64,000 nucleotides of DNA from Plectrocnemia conspersa (Eukaryota; Arthropoda; Insecta; Trichoptera; Polycentropodidae). Positions 12,011 to 24,600 of the stretch are shown here, in pieces; position 1 is the first letter of the stretch, and each line of letters opens with the position of its first letter. The position numbers and the translations under genes are program-made. Under the pieces are notes generated by a model that worked only from the letters and a program-made list of their open reading frames with translations, did not search any database and was not told where the DNA came from. The DNA is taken from contig VTFK01000003.1 of the NCBI GenBank assembly GCA_009617715.1, forward strand, positions 4,216,001-4,280,000, written 5' to 3'.

Positions 12011-12576
12011 TTAACCCTTTCCGCTCGTTTGGTGCGTGAGACGCACCAGTACTTGGGTCTATATTACTCGTCAGGCGCGTCAGACGCACCATTTCAATTA
12101 ATGAAATATAACGTCGATTTTTGGGTATTTCCTGTGCATGTTTTGAATGGCGTTTTTGCAGTGTTGTAGACAAGAGTTTCAAGAGTCATACCTTATCAAA
12201 AAAATATAATTTTTACCTGAATCAAGCCGGGGAGAGCTTATTTATCGGGATAAGTCGGGTTTTTTTTTGATGACTAAATTTAACGGCAGATTTGCCGTAG
12301 CTTCTCCCAAAGGCAACAGTTGGCGATCGCCTTTCGGTTGACACGCGTCGGTGACGTTTTTACTACCTATTCTGTTTTCGACAGTGGCTCGGTTGTCCGT
12401 AATTTGTGTCTAAGTGAAACTATATATTGTGACTGATAATTTTGTTTAATTACTTATTCAGTAATTTTATTGTGAAGTTATTGTAAAGTTATTTTTTAAA
12501 TATTATTGTGAAAAAATAGTGCTATGGCTAAATATAGTGATTGTGAAGATATGTGATATGTAATGATAGTGTATAA

Positions 12577-13790
12577 TCGTAAATTGGGCGACAGTCAAAT
12601 GGGCGATTCAAAATGGGCGACAGACAAACGGGCCATGGTCTTTTTTTGGGCGATACAATAATAATGCATTACAAATAAATGTGATGCAAATCATGATCTT
12701 ATAATTAATTAAATAATTAACGTAATTAAATACATACGAAAATATAAGTAATATTTTTTAGAAAAGAATTAAAAGATGAAAACATTAATCGGTCTAAACA
12801 AAATATAATATACCTACATAAGATATATGTATATGTATATTTACTTATCATTTGTGCATATTTAATCATAAAATTAATCAGTTAAACAGTTTGATTCTTT
12901 TATTTAAGAATTTAAGAGAGTTACCCGATATCATAAAACACTTAGGCTAAAGTCGGTAATTTTATTATAAATACCAACCAAAAAAATGTTTATAGTGGGA
13001 CCTTACGCGAATTTTTTTTATGTTTTGAGCCTTGGAAACTACAGTGAGAACAAACTTTTGGAATTCCCAAAAATCGCATATTTTACAGTTATCTATTTTA
13101 AATTAGATAGGATTGTTATATATAAATATAATAACACAGAACTAGCGCTGATAAGTGTTTATCGTGGATTTCGCCCTTTACGCGATTTTTTTATATTTTG
13201 AGACTTTTAAATTACTGTGAGAACAATCTTTTGGAATTTCCAAAAATCGCATACTTTACCGTTATCTATTTTAAACTGGATAGGGTAGTTATATATAAAT
13301 ATAATAACCCAGAACTATCGCTGATAAGTGCTTATCGCAGATTTTACCCTTTACGCGATTTTTTTTTTTATATTTTGAGAATTATAAATTACTGTGAGAA
13401 CAAACTTTTGGAATTTCCAATATAATTTTTCGTTTTAACCCTTTATAAGACACATATTATTGTTTTATTTACATTTTTAAAAAAATAATTAATATCTTAT
13501 TTGTCGTTTTAGGCTGCAATATTCTAAATTAAGTCAACTTTATATTGAACGGTAAACTGACCTACGAATGTACGTTATCACGGGTGCTCTTGTAACATTA
13601 GGTTCATTATTAAAAAAAAAACATAGGAAAAATAAACCTTAATTTTGGTGGTATATACATGTACCACTTTGTTCAAGGTGTCCTATAAATAGTTAATGTA
13701 TATTTTATTAATATTTACAATAAAAGCAAGGCGTTTTTTTTTTTAATTTCTGTCGCCCAATAAACCATCGCCCAATTGACCGTCGTCGTC
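12577..13790. mobile_element. Nested element with GGGCGAC-repeat inverted ends
   Basis: The left end carries several spaced copies of TGGGCGA (12586-12650, e.g. TTGGGCGACAGTCAAATGGG). The right end (13750-13790) carries the same motif in the opposite orientation (TGTCGCCCAA, CATCGCCCAATTGACCGTCG). The hexamer GTATAA lies immediately outside both ends (12571-12576 and 13791-13796), fitting a target-site duplication. The 1.2 kb interior has no transposase and includes a tandem repeat. The superfamily is not clear; the element sits inside the piggyBac-like one, so it inserted later. Confidence 0.6.
13000..13425 (+). repeat. Tandem repeat, about 174-bp unit, about 2.4 copies
   Basis: The landmark TTACGCGA recurs at about 13003, 13178 and 13351, each followed by a T run, ATTTTGAG, then GTGAGAACAA-CTTTTGGAAT and, in the first two, CCAAAAATCGCAT. 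Units 1 and 2 stay similar along their length, the third is cut short near 13420. Two short reading frames here (12986-13201, 13198-13425) encode nearly the same peptide only because the unit is repeated. Confidence 0.85.
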
Positions 13791-14382
13791 GTATAAAATT
13801 ACAAACAAATACATATTTACCATACAGCTATTCATTAATCAAAGTTTTGTCTATTTTTAATTAAGAAATATATAAAATAATATGACACTAACTGCAACGT
13901 TCCATTTGCCCTTCGATGGGGCGATGAGACTAATATTAGTTTATATAAATATAGATATCTTGTGGGTTTCTTTAATTATGGAAAAAACGTACAATTTGTA
14001 ATTCTGCGAGCGATGTAAGCTGGCTTCGTTCGCAGGTAGATATATCTAAACCTAAAACCGAGCGGCATATTGTTATTTGTGTATATTTATGGTTTACACA
14101 TTTTTCGGTCCCATAAATATTTTAAGAAGGGTCGTCACCCTATTGTGTTAATTTATTGTTATGAATTGCCAACCAATAGTACTTGAGAGAACAAAAAAAA
14201 ATTAAAATGTAATTTAGAGAAATGCAAGTATTTGTTCTGATTTCTTCGTTTTTGATATTAGTTTATTCATAGTTATGCTCTACATATATAATTTTAATTT
14301 TTAAGAAGAATTTAACATTTTTCATTTTTCCCGAGCTGGCGACATACCTAGTACGAAAACGATTACGAGTGCAAAGGGTTAA

Positions 14383-16399
14383 GCTATTGTCTTGTTTCCT
14401 TGTTGATGGATGATCATTTTGGTCACAGTAAATTAACGCAAGTTTTGGGACAAAGACTTTTCCAATTTTTTTTGGATTTTGGCAATCGAAACAGTTTGAA
14501 AAATTATTTTATATTTTTTGTTTTAAAATACGTGACGACCATTGCTAGGACAAATGTGATAACGAGGTTTCTCGGAACTACTTTTCGAGAAAAATAAAAT
14601 CGCGATACGGACTTCCTAGGAAAAATTACAAGTGTTGGCGTATTCAAATTAAATCAAGCAAAAGGTTTTCCGAGAAACCACCTCCCTCCATGAGGCGCCA
14701 GGGATATTAATGATTTTGGGCCATCAACCAGACAGTATAGTTTGGGTCGTTAATTAGTCTATTTTTATTCTGCCTTTGGTAACTGATCGCCAGAGAGACC
14801 ATCTAGACCGTTTTTTTTAAATGCGTAAATACATTTTGTGGGCATGTCAAAGAAGCGATGCGATTAGCTCGCAAACAATTTATTTTGCAATTCACCAGAA
14901 AACCGCTCGAACCAGCATTATAAAAAATGAGACACTTGGGCATATGTGTAAGACGCAGACTCTACAGGCATCACAGCCGACTATAATACAACTCGACATG
15001 CCAGCGAAGACTCCAATTTCAAAGACTCACTCGCAGACAACGCTGAAATATTTTACAGCCGCCTTCTAGTAGTTCTGAATATATACATATTTATATACGT
15101 TTTTTAATGATTCGTTCAACAATTTTAGTGAATTAAGATTTCTTTTCAGGAAATATTGTAATTTTTTTTTACACATAAAAATTATATACAAATTTATTAT
15201 AAAACTACTTAGCCAAAATATTTGACCCTACTAGTAATTATAGAATTTTTAAATCGAATCTGACCTATTGCAAAATAAAGTTCACCATCGCTGTTAAAGC
15301 CAGATCTTGTCTAGTGTATTGGCATTTAGTAAAATTCTAATGCGGGTTTCAAAGCAAAATCGTTTAAGGGTTAAAATGCATCTTGAAAGCTCAATATTCA
15401 GCTTAGATGGGAGCTAAAAATACGCAGACGGATTGAGTCCACCATTTTTTATTCATAAACTGAGAATTTTACTCTTCATTGAGTCATGCAATTTTTAATG
15501 TTATTTTCCTTGATATCTTTATGAATGCTATTTTCGTCAAATAACATGCCCCGATTTTATTAAATATAATAGTTTTATTTTTTGCAATATTTTTTATACG
15601 CTTTACATGTAAATTATATTTATTAATAAACATATATAACATATAAGTAATTGGTCACGCAGCGAGAGGTTTTAGAATAGTTTAGTAATAACCTAATATT
15701 TATTTATTTTAATGTTAAGCCGTAGCAAAAAACTCGAAAACGGGCAGCAAAATATAAACTCTAGTTTATGTAATATATTTATTATGAACTGTTGTATATT
15801 TAGACCTAAATCAACGTGTTCATAAAATATAAATAAAATGACAATATAAAACATCAGTTTTTGTACAAGGGTAAGAAAATTCATTGCTATTCAGTATATG
15901 ACAATCTTTGGCCTATGCCTTTAGGGGCTCGCCTGAATTTCATTTGCATTATTTTTGTTATGGTTTTAAAAAATATATACATTGATTTGAATATAAAACA
16001 TCAATCAAAATATATATCAAACCATACCAGCGTAACACATTATACATTTATAATAACCTCGTAGTATCATTATCAAAATGCGTAACAAACGTTAATAGTT
16101 TCAAGTAACAATTTCACCCAATCTTCCGCCATTGTTCGGGGACAATGAATGTTTGCCGCAAAGGAAGTAATATCTCACAATTATCTATTCAATGACTCAT
16201 TCAGAAAACTGGTACATCAGAAATAATTCATGTAAACTTTACGGTCGACTTATCTAAACAAACAGACTTCAGAAGTTCGAATGTCGCATCCATGCCACCT
16301 GTTGCTGTTTCAGAAAACAATAATATTATTATTTTCGTCTCAGCGCTGGTTAGCGTTGAATTTGATCGAAGTCGAAATAAGTTCGCCCTTTTTGAGATC
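14383..16399. other. Intergenic
   Basis: Mixed composition. 14630-15070 is GC-balanced and contains an open 82-codon frame (14821-15069, + strand) rich in Thr/Gln/Ser without a known family match; it may be old transposon or unique sequence. The remainder is AT-rich and featureless to me. Confidence 0.5.
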
Positions 16400-16472
16400 A
16401 AAGAACTAATTCACCAGACACACCATGTGCGTGTCATTCAAAATACTGAAATAAAATGGTTGAGAATCGCTC
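16400..16472 (-). mobile_element. hAT-like element terminus
   Basis: Read on the minus strand from 16472 the sequence begins GAGCGATTCTCAACCATTTT, close to the widespread hAT end CAGYGRTTCTCAACC, and continues with a GACACGCACATGG stretch as in hAT subterminal sequence. A second, weaker candidate faces the same way at about 17066-17118 (minus strand AAGTGGTTTCAATGAG, then ACGCACATGCCACAC). Neither has a visible partner end or transposase. Confidence 0.35.
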
Positions 16473-17430
16473 GCGCGAAACCGGCGCCAATTTATAACGT
16501 CTAGTTAAGAAATGGCCCTTAATGCCCACGCAAAAATCGCAAGACAAATGTCAAGCATGCCTTTAATGAATTTCAGTCGCGACTTGGTCAACAATCAAAG
16601 GGTGCCGAGAGTTCTAAATCTAGATCGTGTTTTACATATTTTTTGTGGGAATCGAACGGGATACGCAAGACGGAGTTTGTTCATTAGTCATTGTTGGTTT
16701 TGAAAGTTTTGTTATTTTAGATTTAATATAGAGATTAATAAAAAATAAAAAGAGGACCATTCTATAAATACTATATCAGAAATTTATTTATTTTTAATCA
16801 AAATATGACATTAAACGCTAATATTTTGTTGGTGGGTGCAATTGTCCCACAATATCCTCATCTGTGATTCACTAGAATCAAGAATATAAAATATGCGACA
16901 ATTTTTTCCCTTCGGATGAAGGGCAGAGACAGACAAAAAAAGACGATATTCGAGGCAAAAAGAGAAAGACACCCATACGAAATAAATACAGATTGTTAGC
17001 ACAAATCTTTGATTAGAAGTAACTTCACAAAAAATAGTGGCTTTAAACCGCATGTAGTGGCGTCCAGTGCTATAGTTTTTTAAGCTGTGTGGCATGTGCG
17101 TATCTCATTGAAACCACTTATTTTTTAGATATAAATATTTATTGCGGCCACAGATATTGTTCGCCATGCTTAAATAATAAATTCGGGCCACATCACGCTG
17201 TGTGTTAAAAAATTGTCAAAAACTGCAGCTTTAATTGAATGCATTTGTAGGGTCTTCTGTTGACCAAACACTGCAGTTTTGCTTACGATTAGACGTATTG
17301 TAACCGCAGAATATCAATTATAAATGCCATAAGGACCATTGTTGTTTATATTATATATTATTGATATAATAATCATATAAAAAATGTAAAATAGATCTGT
17401 TTGTGCTTTAATTTATTGCATTTTTGATAA
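16473..17430. other. Intergenic, likely old transposon debris
   Basis: GC-balanced stretches (16500-16690, 16850-17200) alternate with AT-rich sequence. Short frames on both strands have no recognisable domain. The weak hAT-like end at 17066-17118 lies inside. Confidence 0.4.
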
Positions 17431-17434
17431 CGTT

Positions 17435-17800
17435 AAAGAAATTGTAGATAACCTAAATAATGAATTAAATATAATAGATATACGATTAAAAAAAATTATG
17501 TTTATTAATTATAAAGATATTTTAGAAAACAATATAAAAATAGTAATATATAACTCTATTATAGAAATAGTTAATAAGGTAAAATATTTTGGAGCAATTG
17601 TAGATAAAACATTAAATTATAAGGATCATTGTAAATACATATTTTAAAAATGGTAGAAAAATAGGTATATTATCTAAAATGAGAAATATGTTAAGTAAAG
17701 ATACAAAAACACAATAATCTGCAATGGTATTATATTTTCTGTAATATATGTATATAGCACAAGCACATTTAAAGTCAAAAATATGTTTATTTCCAGAAAA
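17435..17800 (+). pseudogene. Non-LTR reverse transcriptase fragment (jockey-like), decayed
   Basis: The + strand translation, crossing some stops and shifts, gives VKYFGAIVDKTLNYKDHCKY, then KIGILSKMRNMLSKDTKTQ. This is the thumb/connection region after the catalytic core of jockey/CR1-type reverse transcriptases, whose usual form is a FKYLGVxID..LxWxxHI.. block followed by a K.G.L.R.R..L block. The catalytic palm with the YADD box is absent. Extreme A/T drift and stops show it is dead. It is very probably the 3' end of a 5'-truncated copy. Confidence 0.7.
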
Positions 17801-18149
17801 TTTTGATTACTAGCGTTGCACTTTTTTATTTAAAGTAGCTTCGATTAACAGTGTACCAAAACAATTATTAAGCCATAAATTAAGTCACTCTTTGGAATAT
17901 AAATTTATTTGAAGAGACACAAATGTTTATCTCATAATCAATTCAATGTCATATCTTAAACACCTGTATATGTATACTGAAATATAAAAATAATTGAATG
18001 AAAATATCATCAATGATCAAGCGATAATAAATCATTGGTACTAAAATATATTATGAATATGAATTTATTTTATTGAATTTTATGTTACGTAGGTAATTTA
18101 ATAACATTTTATGTAATGCGTTGGAATTTATTACCCAATTGCCACTTGT

Positions 18150-18420
18150 AGCATGAAATCGGCGAAGGAGCTTTCGCGTACCCTAAGCTTTGAAAGCTTA
18201 CCACAAATGCAAAAGTTTAAAAATCGGTCTTCGCACGTTCCGACAATAAATCCGTCACATTGCAATTTTATTTCACATATTTTCGCGACGAGACGACGGT
18301 CCTATAAAAATACATTTTCCGCGCCGTCGAGCTTTTTACGCTTCCACCTAGGTTTTTATCATTTTTTCCGCGTCGCGTTTTATCGCGCGTAATTTTCGAC
18401 AAATTTAATATTATATAACT
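18150..18420. promoter_or_regulatory. CpG-rich non-coding island, possible regulatory DNA
   Basis: In contrast to its A/T-rich flanks this segment has many CpGs (GTCGCGTTTTATCGCGCG, TTTTCGCGACGAGACGACGG) and the near-palindrome AAGCTTTGAAAGCTT. The 79-codon frame on the + strand has no family. CpG retention suggests unmethylated, possibly constrained DNA, such as an enhancer. There is no direct evidence for function. Confidence 0.3.
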
Positions 18421-19587
18421 TATGTACATATGTACGTTTATGTCCTACAATAGAATGTGCGTTTTGCGAAATAAACATAAACAGTTGTCTTCGCGTGAAT
18501 AATACAATGTAACCTTTCGCTCGCGTCGCTTTTCAAATCTTGGAACCTACATATGTATGCTCATGGGTACATTTGTACATGGGTGAGGGTTTAAAGGTCA
18601 AGGTATGCATTAAATAAATATTAAGATCTCTCTCGTCCTTTCCATTTTAAACGTATCGCGAGGAATCTCATATTGCGAGGCATAGCCAATTTCTTGTTTT
18701 AATTTGAATTTCGCTATGCATAGAGTGCTTTCTTACATACAAAAATGCGCCTATACATGTTTAATTTAAAGCATATTAGAATTTTTTCAACTCAGGCATT
18801 CTTATCTTCTTGTAAAATTTGTATATATTTTTTTTTGTTAAAGGGTTGAGGGTCTTAATAATATTTTATTAAAATGCAAATAAAGGGTTGAATCTACATC
18901 AAGCTTATTAATAAAGAACAAATAATTGTTTTTAAAAATTATAACAAATACATAGAGAAAAGGTGCAAATAGGCTCAGCAACATCAAGAATGGACACTTG
19001 AAGATTGAGCGAGGGTCATTTAATACTAAATTCAAGCTAATTTTATTATAAGGAATTAATTCAACATAAAAACTTAATCTAAAAACCGTTTTTATATTTA
19101 ATTTAAAAAAAAATGCGAACCATGGAACAGTGTGTATGCGACAAAGAGTCTGGGAAGAAAATTTGGCAAAGAAATTGTGGGGTTATTCAGGACAATAAAT
19201 TGGTTTCAATGATCATACAAAATGTGGTGAATTTAAAACTACCTTTCAAACCAATGGAAGGTTGCTTAAATTATAATTTAATAAAAAATTAGTGAAAGGA
19301 GGTCAGTTTTTACTTATTAACTTGTTATTGTTTTATAAAGTAATTAAATGATTTATTTACTTTATGAAGAATGATAATAATTATCAATACTATTTTTTAT
19401 GAATTTGACTGTAGAAAATTGCGCGCTTTGGGTGTTGAAAAAACGAGCTAGTGCTGAAATAAATATAAATTCAAGCTTACCAATACATAGGGACAATTTT
19501 TTTTTGATTTTGTTTAAGTGAAATACTTTAGAAATATACATTTTAAATTTACTATGTAGAACATATACAACGTTAATAATAAACTGC

Positions 19588-19610
19588 TATATATATATAT
19601 ATATATATAT
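19588..19610. repeat. (TA)n microsatellite
   Basis: Uninterrupted TA dinucleotides for 23 bases. A simple repeat. Confidence 0.95.
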
Positions 19611-20159
19611 GGGCTTATGTTGAGATCATTATTCGTTAATATTGTAGCTTTAGTCAGCTACAAGCTCATCAATATTTTTTGACAGAATTTTAATTTGAAA
19701 GCTAAGAAAAGTCACCGGATTTAATTGAAGACTTCAGACCCTCCATAAAATCATCAATGAGACGTAATACATCACCAAATTGGTGGTATAGATTAACATA
19801 AAAATTCAATTTAATAAATATTTGTGATTCTATATATATATATAAATTTAAAGTAATGAATTGATATGCTATATGCGATATTAACAATAGCATATATCTG
19901 TCTCATTTATATTCATAGACATGCATGACAAATTATTCCTTTCAGGGGTAGACACTCAAAAATGATACGCTGCGGGTGTGTAATCCCTTAGCAGCAACGT
20001 AGTACAATATTACAAAAAAGCATACACATTGAGGTATAATATAATGAAAAAAAAAGATTCTCATATGCGAGATTAGGGTGCTGGTGAGTATTTGTCAAGC
20101 GTATTTGTTCCATAATGGAATGTGGTAGACGAATGCGATTAGTATCTACGGACGCAACA

Positions 20160-20197
20160 ATGAAGATGGATTACATTCGAATCTAATCCTTCTTCAT
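20160..20197. repeat. Short hairpin, 14-bp arms, 10-base loop
   Basis: ATGAAGATGGATTA (20160-20173) and TAATCCTTCTTCAT (20184-20197) pair at 13 of 14 positions around a 10-base loop. The stem is short for a microRNA precursor. Function unknown. Confidence 0.7.
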
Positions 20198-21590
20198 AGC
20201 AAAAATTAAATATTTTAATAATTCATTAAATAATTAAGTACAATTGGCGCTTAATATTTAATGAAATGTTGATCTGGACTCCTCGATAAAATGAAAAAAT
20301 ATTTATGACCGATACGCATTATTTCGACTATATTACATATTCATCGATATATTTATGTATTATAAATAATACGGAATCTCAGACCATGACTAACATATGA
20401 AAGATCTATCAACACGAAGAACGATTCCATAAATTGCAAAGTCTCGTGTGTGACCTTTTGATCTGGACTTACTGACAAAGTCCAGCTTCTCGATTTAAAT
20501 TATTCTTATGTAAATTTAAGGCCCACCCGTGAAGATATACGATGCCGTATTGATGTTTATTTAGTATTCGGTCCCTTTTGACGAAACTTAGCGCAGCTCG
20601 ATGAAATATATACTATATCTAGAACGTTTTATTGCTATAATATAATATCAATAAATATCCATGAATCTAACGCGAGCTTTGAATATACATACATATTTTA
20701 TATATAATACATGATTCAATGAAAGTTGGATTTAGATCATCGGGTAATAAATATAGTGAGAATATTCAATCATAGTTGAATGAGACTATTTGCCAAGAAT
20801 AAACATAATACGATCATATATATATAATCATTTGAGGTATGTAGTATTCTTTATTTTAGTAAGTTTTTCTGTAATATAATTTATTTCTCAAAAGTGTCTT
20901 TGATAATGATTTTGTTTTAGTTGTTCTTCAATTTCAATTCTATTGAAATAATCTCAAATTATAAGTGATTCTGGCTCGTTATTATTGCATGGCCTACATT
21001 TACGTACTTCTGGCTAAAAAATTATCGTTACATATGCGACATTATAGGTAAAAAATTTATGAGATGAATTTAGCAGAGCTCTCTTAGATTATCATGAATC
21101 TTATATTAAAAAAAACGTAAATTATCACGTAAAATAGACGTGTAATTATTTTTAATCACAACTGTGCTCAACGCCAATTGTTTCAAATTTATATCAAGAC
21201 CAAGAGGGAAGCGGCTGTTTTCTCTAAATGGTTGGCGTAAGTCGCAGATATCAGGTTTCGAATGGAATCAAATTTTAAATGGAATTGGCTGTATATGCGC
21301 CATGCATGCAATTTTATACGCTTGCTCTGATTAGACCGATTTTATTACTCAACACTTAGGCAATAGCAATGCTTTGAGGATATAATTGTGTATCCCTGAC
21401 TGTTTTCTTAGCGGAACATTTGAAGTTGCGTGAGCGTTAGGATATTAATCTTCAAATATTTGTTAACCTCGTATGTCTCATTTCGCATTAAACTTGTTTA
21501 TTAATGTATCATATTGTTTCTGCGTGTGTCAAGAAACTGAACGGCCATTGCAAAGGGGAAATGATTTTAGATAATTTATAGTTTTTTTTT

Positions 21591-21668
21591 ATAAATATTT
21601 TGTTGTTACTTGATAAATCAGTACCAAATTGGTAAGTTAATCAAACACAAATAATACCTACAAGTATC
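21591..21668 (-). mobile_element. SINE 3' fragment
   Basis: Matches the tail half of the SINE at 27.8-28.0 kb: ATAAATATTTTGTTGTTACT, then GTAAGTTAATCA and ACCTACAAGTA in the same order and spacing. On the minus strand it would be the 3' end of the element; the tRNA-like head is missing. Confidence 0.6.
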
Positions 21669-24600
21669 TACATAATATCTTGGAATCGGTGGTATTTAGA
21701 AAAATAATTGCGATTTGCTTTATGTCAAAATAAAGGCTTGCAGACGTGCAGTGTCGTGAAGAGCATTTTGTTTATGGCGCTTTTAACGCGTAATAAGTAA
21801 GTTTTTATGCTCTTTGTTTTATACATGCTAATGATCTAGTCTAAGCCTCCTTAAATCTCAGCGTGGCTATAGAAAAAAAATCATAATGGGGCCACCGCAT
21901 TGGCAAAATAAAATAAGCCAGAAAAATCAAAGCAAAGAAAATTTATTACATAAATATAAATTAAATAATAGTTTCTAGGAAAAACATTAACATAAAAATT
22001 TACATCGTTTATTTAAAATTAGGTTATTCGTGACAATAATTAAAAATATTCATGTTAGTATTAGTATTTGTAAATAATATGCGATTGAGAAAATAAACTT
22101 TTTCAATTTAATGGAACTACAACATTAAACAAAATATAAATAGCTTAACATTGCAAACAACGTAAGATTTTTTCATGTAATTAAATTTTTTATTAATGTT
22201 TAAATAATTACATAATATGGTCTTAATACTTAAACTTAAAAAAAACACCATCGATTAAAACAGCTGTAAAATGTGACTTCGCTTTAAGACAGGTTTAAAT
22301 ATTAAACACCTTTCTGTGCAAACGTCGTTTTACAGCTGTATACTAAAATACAATCAGACGTATTAATTTTTTATATATTTTAATTTTAGTATTTTTCTTA
22401 GTTATTGTATCACTAGGATATTTTCAAGAGTATTGTTGAAGGTACACACAACTGTGTCGTTAACGCTAAAGTCATTTAGACAACAATTTCGAACTTATGA
22501 AAAATAAATAGCAACGCGTTATGACAAAAGAACTAATGAAAAATAGATAATATATTATTACAATTAGAGATTTTACCTCCCTATTAGCACATTTGCTCGT
22601 AAAGCAGCATAAAAACAACCGTTTTGTGCATAAAGGATGCAAAAACAATGCGTCTTTTGGCGTGGAAACCGCTATTGTAATATACCTTGCTTTAACGATT
22701 AAAAAAGTTTGCCTTGTAGTTATACTACACATACTTTGTTGGTCGAACATTCTAGCGATGAAATTTGCCAATCAATTTTTGCATCTCTGATTCGGCAGAG
22801 ACGACTTGAATCAAGAGTATAAGACATTTTGTTTCATCATCAGACAAGCAAGTGATTTGAGACGAGAGGTTTAGAGACAATCATACGCATCGATTAGACG
22901 ATTACACAATTTAAGACGATAGACAACCAGACCGAGACCGATAACAACAACAAAATACAAAATAGCCCTTAATGCATATAACGGAAGACGTAACGTTTTC
23001 AACAGCGCTTAGTCCACAAAATATTTCCAATTCGACATTATTCCTATTGCTAAGTATTACAACTTAACAATAAACTATTACCTAACGTCTATTTTGGCTA
23101 AAAAGTCATACCTCTTTGGCCTTAAGATCCTTTAAAGAAGCTTATCTCTAAAAATACGAACTTTAAAAACTTGTTTAAAAAGAGTAAAGTTTATAGCTTT
23201 TTTAGAAGAAAACCCTAAAAACCTAATCAATTAGCTATAAATTTGGTTCATTCAAAACAGGCTATTAATTTGTCGTTAATAAAAAAAATTGTACACATAG
23301 AAAAAAGTATAATATGACTTTTTTGATTTTTAATTTTAAAGACTAAACATGTTTAGCCATTTATGAGTTCTTGGGCATAAAACACTAAAAAAAATCCATA
23401 TTTTTTTCAGATACCTAATTTAAAAAAATCAGAAAAATAAGGTTTTATAATTTAAATTAAAATAATATTTTAAGCCAAAAAATAAGGTATTTTAAAATAT
23501 TATTTTAAGCCAAAAAATTCATAAAAGACTAAAATTTGTAGACCAAAAATTTATGATTATTTAATTTTTTAATCTAAAAATTTTTCACCCATATGCAAAA
23601 CAGGAAAAGTAATTAATTTAAATAATTACTACCACCAAGACTATTTTTATTAAAAATTTCAACTAAATTTTGTATTTAATAAAGCTATATTTTTTAAGTG
23701 CATCCTTTAAACATTCCGTAACATGTTTCTGTGTCATGCATACCTATGTTTATTTTGATAATATTCTCTATTATATTACCTTATGCCAGGCTCAATTAAT
23801 TTTAAGATCTAAATTTGTAATAAACTTGTTTTCTAATGATAAATTAATTATCATGTATGTTTGTAATATCAGATATCAGTTTAAAGGATAGCTCTCAAAT
23901 CAATACAACAGATTCTAGATTTCACTTTAAGATTAATCATCCCAACACTATTATGTCCACCTTCGGTGTGCTTGGATGCCGAATAGGCGTTCCTGGATGC
24001 ATCCATCAACGGACAGTTATATCACAGAAATGGTGCCGTGTCGTAATTGAGAATCGAAAATTAATAACCCACCGGTGGGCCATTTTTCTCGTTTAAATGC
24101 ACATGACTGCACCTTTCAAACTTACATCGTAGGTAGAATATATATTTTTTATAAAAAATATTTATTTACCTCTGTCTGATTATTAATAAGCATAAAAAAT
24201 GTTTTACCGTGCATGCTACATTTTTAAAACTGTGCTTTATCTCGTACTGCATTAAAAGGATTTAGCTTTTTATTAAAAAAATACGAACTCACTCGCTGAA
24301 TTTTTACCCGGAATTATTATAAAATGCATAATATTTAATTTTAAGCTTGCGTAATCCTCAAAACGTGTACTTTCTCGAGAAGGAATTGAAATAGGTTATT
24401 TTTTATTTTGTTATCAGTGAGAAGTTCTTAAGTCTCATTAATCGGTCGCTACTCTACATAATGTGGTTAACCGAGAATTTCCATTAATTTTTACAGATTC
24501 CTGTTACGATAACTCTACATCACAATGGAGTACATCTAAGTCCATCTGGATAAAACCAATTTGTAACAGTCTAGTGTCCAGAACAAAGAATGAAATAAAT

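Larger units (their letters stand above)
12011..14382. mobile_element. piggyBac-like element, non-autonomous, with TTAA target duplications
   Basis: The left end is TTAACCCTTTCCGCTCGT at 12011-12028. The right end, read in reverse complement from 14382, is TTAACCCTTTGCACTCGT. The two agree at 16 of 18 bases including TTAA, the duplicated target that piggyBac-superfamily elements use. Just inside the left end is a subterminal inverted repeat GGTGCGT-GAG-ACGCACC (12031-12047) and a related copy near 12076-12091. No intact transposase frame is present, so the copy is probably non-autonomous and would need a transposase from elsewhere. Removing the nested element (12577-13790) leaves about 1.16 kb. 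Confidence 0.7.
17801..21590. other. Intergenic
   Basis: AT-rich overall. 18150-18420 is markedly CpG-rich and listed separately. A TA microsatellite lies at 19588-19610 and a strong hairpin at 20160-20197. No coding signal that I can support. Confidence 0.5.

Noticed and set aside
12986..13425. Two short + strand frames encoding nearly identical peptides
   Set aside because: They are translations of a 174-bp tandem repeat inside a mobile element; no start context or family.
13436..13450. Third TTAACCCTTT motif as an additional piggyBac end
   Set aside because: Lies inside the nested element with no matching inverted partner; the outer pair at 12011/14382 matches better.
14821..15069. 82-codon + strand frame as a gene
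   Set aside because: No recognisable domain, splice context or start context; only GC-balanced composition. Mentioned in the intergenic entry.
16811..17095. 94-codon minus-strand frame
   Set aside because: No family match; region carries hAT-like terminal sequence, so it is likely chance within transposon debris.
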